Part shown: one piece after another, positions 16,401 through 22,265 of the stretch | Layout of the letters: every line of letters begins with the position of its first letter | How positions within the stretch are numbered: position 1 is the first letter of the stretch | Origin: Comamonadaceae bacterium | GTDB taxonomy: Bacteria > Pseudomonadota > Gammaproteobacteria > Burkholderiales > Burkholderiaceae_C | Length of the DNA: 39,500 bases | Direction: 5' to 3' | NCBI GenBank assembly: GCA_947451205.1 | Contig: CANFZL010000002.1 | Location: 1 to 39,500 of the forward strand | The notes under the pieces: model-generated | The model's database searches: none | What the model saw: the letters and a program-made list of their open reading frames with translations, nothing else | What the model was told of the DNA's origin: nothing | Made by a program: the position numbers and the translations under genes

Positions 16401-19400
16401 GTTGGCGTTCCAAGTTATTCCGTCGTCAGACCGTTGGACCAAGAAGCCGTTTTCGTTCTTTTTGTTGCCTGGCGTTGTTGCCAAGCCCGCCGGGGTCGGG
16501 TCTGTCCATGAGACCGTTTGGGTGCTGACATCGAACGTAACGCCACTCACCACGTCCGGCTTGACGGCGCCAAAGTTAAACGAGATGACCCGCATGAAGT
16601 CATTTTCTTCATGGCCGAGGATGTGGCAGTGCCAGATGTACTCCCAGTCGAAGTTGTGCATCTCATTCACCACCGTGGTGGCCAGCCCAGTGTTCGGGTC
16701 AACTTGACTGAACCCGGTGGACACGCCGAGTGGTTGGGTCGGGTCTAGGGCCCGGACCGATTGCGGCACACCGAAGGGCGCCTTGGGCGTCTTCGGCCTG
16801 ACCGCCACATAGATGTCCTCCAGCGGATTCATCTTCACTGTTTCCTTCCAGCCGAATTCAGCCGGGTCCAGTGCCACCACAGTGCCATCCCAGCCCACGC
16901 GGTTGATGACCTGCACATTGAACAGGTGGAAGTGCACCGTGTGGGTGTCGACGCCGTTGTGGGTCACCTTCCAGATTTGTGTCTCGCCGTCAGCAATTTG
17001 CTCAGTCGGCGGGTCGACATAGCCCACTGGAATGGTGGTCTGCGTGAGCACCGAGGTATAGGGCAACTCAATCGAGAAGGTCGCGTTCATGCGGCCGTAA
17101 TTCTGGTCAAACAGCTCCTGGATGCCCTTGTTTTGAACCTTCCATGACTGGGTTGTAGAGGTGATGACTGAGGCGGCTGCACCGATGCCGCCGGTGTTGG
17201 TGCCAGCGGCGCCGTTGGTCAACACCACCGAAGGCGCGCTGACGTACGGGCCGCCTGCGCTGTCGAGCACGATGCTGGACAGGCGCTGGCCGGCCACGTC
17301 GATGACAGCGTGCGCTTTGGCTGCAACAGCAGTTGGAACGGCCGGGTCCAGACCACCGACCAGGGTGACGGTGGGAACAGTTGTGTAGCCCGTGCCCTGG
17401 CTGTCGATCGAGAAGCCGGTGACGACCTGGGCGCCGGGCGGCGAGAAGCTGAAGTTAGGCTGCTGCGTGGTGCCGGCATAGATGCGCCCCAAGTTGTCTT
17501 GAAAGGTCTTGCCGTAGGCTGCGCTTTGCCAGGATTCGGTAACGATGGGTACATCCTGCGAGGCGGCAAAGGCTGCAGGCAAAGCGGCGGCAAAGGGGCC
17601 GCCATCGCCGGCAGGGTCTAGCGCCGGTGCGGGAGGCGCTCCGCCGGCTTGGGTGGCCGCCACATTGATGCGCATCATCGTGCGCGTGTTGGGCCCCTGG
17701 CCTGGCAATGTGGTGGGCGCACCGCCTGTGCCGGACTGGTCGACGTCACCGGTGTAGTAGTCGACGCGGGCGTCAAAACCGGGATTGGGCGCCGGGGAAT
17801 CGTTGTACAGAATCAGGGTCTTGCCCGCGTATTGCGAGAAGTCGACGACGAAGTCAGCACGCTCGGCTGGGCCTACATACAGGCCATGGTCCAGCACGTT
17901 CAACACCGTGACGATGCGTCGCAGTTGTTGATAAGACACCGGGGTGGAAGGGATCACGTTGGGCATGGCGAGAAAGCCGCCTTCGGTGCCGATCTGAATG
18001 ATGTTGGGGCCGACCGCTGTCGGATCAGGAATACCGCCCGGCCGACCATCGTAGGTATTGACACCATAGGGCGTCGCGCCGGCTGGCGCCACGGCAGGCA
18101 CCATAGGAACTTCAGTGTTGACCGAAGCGATGGCCGTGGCGGCCACGCCGGTGGCCGGTGCGGCGATGGTCACTGTGGGCGCTCCGCTGAAAGGAATGCT
18201 GACCGCGACGTTGCTGAAATCGACCACCGCGCCGGTGCCGTCGATCACCGCCGTGGCGGTTGCCGCACCGGTGCCACCCGTCGGCGCAGTGATCGTGACA
18301 GTCGGCGGGGAGCTGTAGCCGCTGCCGCCGTTGGTCAGGCCCAAACTCAGCGGCTCGGCCACATACAGACCCAGGTTGACATAGCGTTGGCCGTCGGCAT
18401 TGAGCAGGCGGAATCGGTAAGCCTTGGGTTCAACATTCAGCTTGGGATAGGCCACGCCGTTGATCAGCGGGGTGTCGTTGTAAGCCTCCTGCACAGCGCT
18501 GACGTTGTCCACGTCACCGGCTGGCAGGGCCAGCGGCGCAGGGAAGACGGGCCAGAACCAAGGGCCGTAGTCCCAGCGACCGGCGGGGTTGGTGCCGTCT
18601 TGGGAGTTGGGGTTTTGGTTGGCCTCGTACACGTGGGGGAACCACAGGTCGCCATAGGCGCCCCAACGCGGCTTGGGGTTGCCAGCGGCATCAACATTCC
18701 ACTTCGCATCTTGAATGTTGATGTCCTTCGGGACGAAGGTCTTGGTTTCGTAGATCAGGGGGATTTCGTCCATGCCCGCCAACGCGCCGCCAGCAGCTTT
18801 CATGGTGGCTTCGGTCGTATCGTGAATCAGGAAGGCCGACACAATGCCCGCGTAAACGTTGGTGCGGGTGGCTGCATAGGTGTGGTCGTGGTACCACTGC
18901 ATGCGCGAGCTCTGATTGTTCGGGTAGTAATAGGTTTGAGTGCCGGCGCCAAAGTCGGGCATGTCGGGCACGTTTTGTGTGGTTTCACCGCGCAAGTAAG
19001 GGGTGCCGGTTTCACCTGCCGGGGTGATCCAGGAGTGTGGCTCACCGTCCGAGATCCAGGGTGTGTCACCACCGTGCAGGTGAATCATGACCCGGTTTTG
19101 CGAGTACATCTCGGTCGCCAGCGGCGCGGCTGGATTGGCGGCACCGAGGGGGCCGAGTCCTGCGCCGGGGACGGTCGTGTCGGTCGGAATAAAGAGATCG
19201 CCGCCACGGGTGTTGGTCAGCGGATCAAAACGACCCGTCGGCAGGTAGTTGTCAAACCTCAAGCGCACCGGGACGCCTGACTGGCTGTCGATGATGGGGC
19301 CGAGGTAATGTGGCTTGTCGCCAACGCCGAAAACGACATTTCCTTTGTTGTCAAGAACAGGGGTTCCGTTCAAGTAGAACAGCTGGTAAGTGGGTGTCCC

Positions 19401-19934
19401 AGAGGGCAGGTTGGCCGTGGCAATTTGCACATAGCCTCGCAGCGTTGTGCCTCCGCTGACCTTGTTGCCGGTCTTGACGGTGGCGGGCAGATCGGAGTGA
19501 AGTTGTTCGCGGTATTCGACCACGGCGATTTCGTAGTAGTCGGCATCAGGAAAGGTCGTGGAGTGTCCGTTGGGTCCAACTTTTTCTTTGACCGCCAACG
19601 GAATGTGTCTGCCCAGCAGGCTGGGGTTGGCTGCCAGCAGCGCAGGGTTGGTGGTGTAACCGTCGACCATCGGCAGGCTGTCGACAAACTTTCGCAACGC
19701 GTTACCTGTGTCGCGTGTGGCGCCAGCCGCGGCGTTGGGGCTGTAGTCAGTCTGAATGCCTTGCGGGCTGTTGGCATAGAAGGTGCCTTGCTTGAAAGGC
19801 GTGCCTGATTTGTCAATGTTGTCTGCCCAACCGGCTCCAGCATGAGCCTGCTGCATGGCCAATGGCGCTGAAATCGCGATCATGACGGCCAAGGCAATTT
19901 GGCTGTGGGTGAAATTAAGAACTCTCATGGGCAT
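13431..19934 (-). CDS. mofA: Giant MofA-like multicopper oxidase with ten C-terminal FN3-like repeats
   Basis: This 2,167-residue exported protein has a Sec signal peptide (cleavage near QQAHA|GAG). Four copper motifs are present: HLHGG near 283-287, WYHDHTYA near 346-353, HTVHFHLFN near 993-1001 and HCHILGHEENDFM near 1100-1112, the last with the type 1 Cys and axial Met. Two inserts of GSGY..PTVT-type repeats sit between the copper motifs (about 525-608 and 836-925). From about 1130 to the end I count ten FN3-like repeats of 85-110 residues and no membrane anchor or sorting tail. MofA of Leptothrix discophora, a putative Mn(II)-oxidising factor, is about 1,660 aa with the same FKBP and haem-protein neighbours. 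Mn(II) oxidation is inferred. AGGA at 19937-19940 suits the second Met (19928) better than the first. Confidence 0.9.
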   Translation of the reverse strand: MPMRVLNFTHSQIALAVMIAISAPLAMQQAHAGAGWADNIDKSGTPFKQGTFYANSPQGIQTDYSPNAAAGATRDTGNALRKFVDSLPMVDGYTTNPALLAANPSLLGRHIPLAVKEKVGPNGHSTTFPDADYYEIAVVEYREQLHSDLPATVKTGNKVSGGTTLRGYVQIATANLPSGTPTYQLFYLNGTPVLDNKGNVVFGVGDKPHYLGPIIDSQSGVPVRLRFDNYLPTGRFDPLTNTRGGDLFIPTDTTVPGAGLGPLGAANPAAPLATEMYSQNRVMIHLHGGDTPWISDGEPHSWITPAGETGTPYLRGETTQNVPDMPDFGAGTQTYYYPNNQSSRMQWYHDHTYAATRTNVYAGIVSAFLIHDTTEATMKAAGGALAGMDEIPLIYETKTFVPKDINIQDAKWNVDAAGNPKPRWGAYGDLWFPHVYEANQNPNSQDGTNPAGRWDYGPWFWPVFPAPLALPAGDVDNVSAVQEAYNDTPLINGVAYPKLNVEPKAYRFRLLNADGQRYVNLGLYVAEPLSLGLTNGGSGYSSPPTVTITAPTGGTGAATATAVIDGTGAVVDFSNVAVSIPFSGAPTVTIAAPATGVAATAIASVNTEVPMVPAVAPAGATPYGVNTYDGRPGGIPDPTAVGPNIIQIGTEGGFLAMPNVIPSTPVSYQQLRRIVTVLNVLDHGLYVGPAERADFVVDFSQYAGKTLILYNDSPAPNPGFDARVDYYTGDVDQSGTGGAPTTLPGQGPNTRTMMRINVAATQAGGAPPAPALDPAGDGGPFAAALPAAFAASQDVPIVTESWQSAAYGKTFQDNLGRIYAGTTQQPNFSFSPPGAQVVTGFSIDSQGTGYTTVPTVTLVGGLDPAVPTAVAAKAHAVIDVAGQRLSSIVLDSAGGPYVSAPSVVLTNGAAGTNTGGIGAAASVITSTTQSWKVQNKGIQELFDQNYGRMNATFSIELPYTSVLTQTTIPVGYVDPPTEQIADGETQIWKVTHNGVDTHTVHFHLFNVQVINRVGWDGTVVALDPAEFGWKETVKMNPLEDIYVAVRPKTPKAPFGVPQSVRALDPTQPLGVSTGFSQVDPNTGLATTVVNEMHNFDWEYIWHCHILGHEENDFMRVISFNFGAVKPDVVSGVTFDVSTQTVSWTDPTPAGLATTPGNKKNENGFLVQRSDDGITWNANIVSGKWTTPSLPSTIPQTAAQGTQNPANAMVTVTPANATSWSDVVAPVPSTQYRVVAFNPAGYSTPSITVGAPSPVNSLAASVGAWNPTVNEVVATGQTAIVGGFPVTLTWTTATAPASGYVITRTGGFTANGTATLPVSFTAPSNATTFTDPGVQQTSTYTYSIVGMNGTQQSASTLVVANTNWAPAPAMTVSPTASTQNGAAVQLNWQAPSATFVTAYQIVRTDVSIAPLVAGAPATFAIAQVINPLSGTITSPITSYLDNTTVAGHTYSYAVQALNGTSVGTARAVTILAAYALPPVVGTVTLAANSASSVTVSWPAQPVGSSTTAYVIKRTNGATTVTLPVPAGVANSFVDTTAAQNTSYTYSVQWVNGPNVSTASTATVTTPYAAAGVISGLTGAQTTSGAASVTLNWTAPAAGTVTSYTVTRCLQSALNANCTNASTVFAVLSSAVTAATFVDTTAALNSAYTYQVIASNGPINKSVPATVSVAVAGVLAAPAFTAAPVISAGSVSVNWSASAAPVTGYAVQRSADNGVTWTQVGTTASRTTTVFADATVVAGTTYLYRIVATETVGSVLVSSVPSATQTAAYLVQAAPVMAASVYGGTAAAPTVKLNWTETVNAGPAVTGFQVYRDGVLVTTTGRNAVTYTDTTVPGVHTYTVLAMNVVGASASTATTTANLVVQAAPVLASATFTSATVTAVTWSETATANTPAVTAYQIWASVNGAAALQMGANTAATATTANVTTVAGNTYVFSVKAVNLIGSSAASNTSTLVSDTVPTTVAAPTATFVSPTSTSVSWTAASVAAGAPAITGYQVLNGTTVLATVAANATSYTATTVVGSTYNFNVKAVNAAGSSVTGTSKTVVNTVPTTAVAPTLGTATLNTASLATDTVTVNWTPAANTVNGQPVTTFYIDYATNTGFTTGLVTQTVTVPAGTALTAAQTATFAAVARGTTSPTAPSASAYFRVRSVNAVGNSANGATLTVARTSLK

Positions 19935-19936
19935 AT

Positions 19937-19940
19937 TCCT
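19937..19940 (-). promoter_or_regulatory. mofA ribosome binding site
   Basis: On the - strand AGGA lies 2 bases before the ATG at 19934 and 8 bases before the ATG at 19928. The spacing favours translation from 19928, which removes two residues from the signal peptide. Confidence 0.55.
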
Positions 19941-20406
19941 AGGTTGTTAAGTTGGTTTGTCATCAAGTCCGAGCTCCCAGCTGAGCGTCCATATCGACCT
20001 GATGACGGGATGTCATTTGCAAAATTAAAATAATCTTTCAAATAAGAATTATTGAAGATTCGACTGTATGGGTCACTGAGCCTGATGTCGCTCAGGGAGG
20101 GCCCTGCTTCAGCGGTAGGGTGGCTCCCCAAAGCTCACGAAGGAAGGGCAAAGTCCTTCAGCTGCCAACGACTGCAGTCTGAAATAAAAGTAAGCATAGT
20201 TTTCAATCTTGTAACAACTGTAAACGTTGTCAAAACTCTAATCATTGTGTGAGTTGCTGGCTACGCAGATTCTTTCTTGACCGCGTGGTTGGCTGCAAAT
20301 CATGAGTGGTGTGCGAGATACGGCCTAGTCATCAGAGGCGCTGAAGCGGTCCGGACTCAACATATCAATGTTGTTGGTAAGCATTAAAAATATTGGAAAT
20401 ACTTTC
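19941..20406. other. Divergent intergenic region between mofA and the bcs operon
   Basis: About 470 bases hold no supportable gene. The part nearest mofA (about 20020-20060) is very AT-rich and could hold a weak promoter on the - strand, but I see no convincing -10/-35 pair. The middle holds three adjacent hairpins listed separately. The part nearest bcsD contains TTGACC at 20277-20282 without a good -10 element at the right distance. A 66-codon open frame at 20052-20252 has no ribosome site or recognisable sequence. Confidence 0.6.
20076..20159. other. Cluster of three hairpins, candidate structured leader or small RNA
   Basis: Three inverted repeats lie in a row. CTGAGC/GCTCAG has an 8-base loop (20076-20095). 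GGGAG/CTCCC (20095-20128) encloses a CCCT/AGGG inner stem. GAAGGA/TCCTTC has a 9-base loop (20139-20159). They could fold on either strand, so they could belong to a mofA leader (- strand) or a bcs leader (+ strand). I do not recognise a known riboswitch class. Confidence 0.45.
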
Positions 20407-20835
20407 ATGCTGGTTGCTAAAAATAATGATTACAAAGTCAAGCGTCAAACATCACGTCATTGGCGCGCTCTGTTGGCAGCAACAGCGAGTGAGATCACGA
20501 GTCAAGGTTCGACAGTAGAGCTGCGATCAATGATGGTTCGAATCGGCTACCGATTTGCAAGTCACACCACGATGCCTGATGGCGAGACGTTAGATGACTA
20601 TGAAAAATTCATGTGTGCCGTTTGGGCGGACATGGATTGGGGCTGGGTTGAGCTGAGAGACAGTGGGGACGCTCTGCACATCACGCATCACAGTTCAACC
20701 AATGGACTCTTGAGCAATGGTGTATTCAATAAGACATCAGAAGAATGGGTCTCTGGTTTTTTAGAAGGGGTTTATCAGCAGTGGGTGAGTCGCATGGGTG
20801 CCGGCGAAAAATTGAGAGTCAAACAGGCGAGTTAA
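20407..20835 (+). CDS. bcsD: Cellulose synthase operon protein D (BcsD-like)
   Basis: The ATG at 20407 is preferred because GGAAA lies about 8 bases upstream. An ATG at 20368 in the same frame lacks any ribosome site. The 142-residue product matches BcsD in size and pattern. It has an RIGYRFA segment, then DYEKFMCAVWADMDWGWVEL, a short beta stretch ALHITHHSS, and FLEGVYQQWVSRMGAG near the end, equivalent to the conserved LEGLY..W region of Komagataeibacter BcsD. BcsD forms octameric rings that organise glucan strands or synthase rows into crystalline cellulose. It leads the bcs-like operon and its codons are AT-richer than the rest of the window. Confidence 0.85.
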   Translation: MLVAKNNDYKVKRQTSRHWRALLAATASEITSQGSTVELRSMMVRIGYRFASHTTMPDGETLDDYEKFMCAVWADMDWGWVELRDSGDALHITHHSSTNGLLSNGVFNKTSEEWVSGFLEGVYQQWVSRMGAGEKLRVKQAS

Positions 20836-20894
20836 ATAGATGAGTTTGGAAGTATTGAGTATTATTTAAGCGTATAAATTGTTGAAATATAAAA

Positions 20895-20900
20895 AGGAAG
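20895..20900 (+). promoter_or_regulatory. Ribosome binding site of the BcsR/BcsP-like gene
   Basis: AGGAAG lies 8 bases before the ATG at 20909. It decides that start over the upstream in-frame TTG at 20879. Confidence 0.7.
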
Positions 20901-20908
20901 ACTTAATT

Positions 20909-21487
20909 ATGATCAGCGAGGCAGATATAAGCAAGCTTTATAAGTTGATGGCCGAGAATCCTAAGAAATATAAAGATATTATTAATAATGAATACAAAGT
21001 AAGAATGGCCATGAGGAATTGGCCATTAGTACGCGCCATGGAATCGAAACTTGCTGACATACCTCCGGTCAAGGTTGGTGAAAAGTTTGAAAATAAAACT
21101 AGTCGTGAGAAAAAAAACCAGGTTAAGGTAGTTGATTTGAATGTGGAGACGACACTGATTTCTGCGACTGAAGAAAAAGTTAATACTGAAATTAAAAATA
21201 AATCAGTTAAATCAGTAGGGCTGAATATGGTAGATTCGAATGCGCGTCATCGCATAGATAATTTGAAAAAAGCTATTGCGGGAGAGGTTGTGAGTACTGC
21301 TCATGCGGTAGAAAGAATTAATATTATTGAGATGGCTGGGCGTGATATGAATGATGCTGTGAAAATAGCGACCCAGGGTAAGTCGTCAAGTGGCAAGACT
21401 AAGTTAAGCAGCCTTTTCAATAGAATTGAGTTTGGCCGTCATTTAGATGAACTTAACTCTAAACTGATGAAATTACCGCAGGTATGA
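20909..21487 (+). CDS. bcsP: BcsR-domain protein with long C-terminal extension (BcsP-like)
   Basis: The 192-residue product begins with a segment aligning by eye to E. coli BcsR: DISKLYKL near the start, then Y-K-D-I, then the hallmark AMRNWPLVRAME near residues 35-46. BcsR binds the ATPase BcsQ, which is encoded immediately downstream with a 4-base overlap, so the pairing is conserved. After about residue 60 the chain is Lys/Asn/Val-rich and low in recognisable domains. A Ser/Thr/Lys-rich stretch near 155-170 (QGKSSSGKTKLSS) and a helical end follow. The base composition is extreme: in 20941-21000 only 15 of 60 bases are G or C. BcsP is the name used for comparable proteins in betaproteobacterial bcs operons; the symbol is tentative. 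Confidence 0.75.
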   Translation: MISEADISKLYKLMAENPKKYKDIINNEYKVRMAMRNWPLVRAMESKLADIPPVKVGEKFENKTSREKKNQVKVVDLNVETTLISATEEKVNTEIKNKSVKSVGLNMVDSNARHRIDNLKKAIAGEVVSTAHAVERINIIEMAGRDMNDAVKIATQGKSSSGKTKLSSLFNRIEFGRHLDELNSKLMKLPQV

Positions 21488-22257
21488 AAATCATCACTGT
21501 TGCATCTGGCAAGGGCGGCGTAGGGAAAACGACGCTTTCTGCCAATCTCAGCGTCGCCTTGAGGCGGCAGGGACACAAAGTTCTCTCTGTTGATCTGGAC
21601 CCACAAAATGGACTTGGTCTGCACTTTGGGCTGTCAACAGAGCATATCAACGGTATCTCTAGAGCAAGCTTGTCCAGTGCTGATTGGCGAGGTGCGATAT
21701 GGCAATCTGAAGAAGGCGACATGGTATTGCCTTATGGTTTGATCAATGACAGTGACAAAGCCATATTCGAAATGAGGTTGGCTGATGATCCCGACTATTT
21801 GCTGACACAACTTGAGCTATTGAATCTGCCTGAGGATAGCTATGTATTTTTAGATACACCACCAGGTGCATCCATATATCAACAGCAGGCATTTTCTGCG
21901 TGTCATGTTCTCGTGTTGATTTTGTTGGCAGATGCAGCATCTTTCGGGACAGCTAACAAATATATTAAAAAAATAAAAATGGAATGCTATGAACGAAAAA
22001 ACTTCATGGGTCAGATGAACATCATTAATCAAGTGGATCGCAATCGGCAACTGAACAGTGACATGACGGATCTTATGAGAGAAACTCTAAATGTAGATTA
22101 CTTTTCTGTCGTTCATCAAGATCAGTCGATCGCCGAGGCAGTCGCCTGCGGTCAAGCAGTGCTTGACTACGATGATGAATGCGTCGGAACCCGTGACATC
22201 CATAATGCAGTCGTAAATCTTAAAGAATTAATGGCGAACTGCAGAATTTTAAATTGA
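21484..22257 (+). CDS. bcsQ: BcsQ-like MinD/ParA-family ATPase
   Basis: The 257-residue protein opens with the deviant Walker A SGKGGVGKTT (Lys10 and Lys15). The Walker A' region VDLDPQNGLGLHFG and the Walker B-like FLDTPPGAS follow, all as in MinD/ParA ATPases and BcsQ/YhjQ in particular. BcsQ forms a complex with BcsR and supports assembly or polar placement of the cellulose synthase at the inner membrane. The start overlaps the preceding stop as ATGA. The composition is AT-rich like its upstream neighbours. No key ATPase residue appears lost, in contrast to BcsA next door. Confidence 0.9.
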   Translation: MKIITVASGKGGVGKTTLSANLSVALRRQGHKVLSVDLDPQNGLGLHFGLSTEHINGISRASLSSADWRGAIWQSEEGDMVLPYGLINDSDKAIFEMRLADDPDYLLTQLELLNLPEDSYVFLDTPPGASIYQQQAFSACHVLVLILLADAASFGTANKYIKKIKMECYERKNFMGQMNIINQVDRNRQLNSDMTDLMRETLNVDYFSVVHQDQSIAEAVACGQAVLDYDDECVGTRDIHNAVVNLKELMANCRILN

Positions 22258-22265
22258 ATAACTCA

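Noticed and set aside
13471-19808. Long + strand open frames opposite mofA (for example 17649-19280)
   Set aside because: They are antisense shadows of a high-GC gene whose - strand frame carries a signal peptide, copper motifs and FN3 repeats.
20060-20135. Possible yybP-ykoY (manganese) riboswitch on the - strand, suggested by GGGGAG and a later GACAUC
   Set aside because: The conserved UAG after GGGGAG and the matching 3' element are missing, and GGGAG pairs with CTCCC instead of staying open. Tempting next to a Mn oxidase gene, but unsupported.
20052-20252. A 66-codon open frame in the mofA-bcsD intergenic region
   Set aside because: No ribosome site and no recognisable sequence. It runs through the hairpin cluster, so the open frame is more likely chance.
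20277-20305. TTGACC as the -35 of a bcs promoter
   Set aside because: The hexamer 17 bases downstream (TCATGA) matches the -10 consensus poorly.
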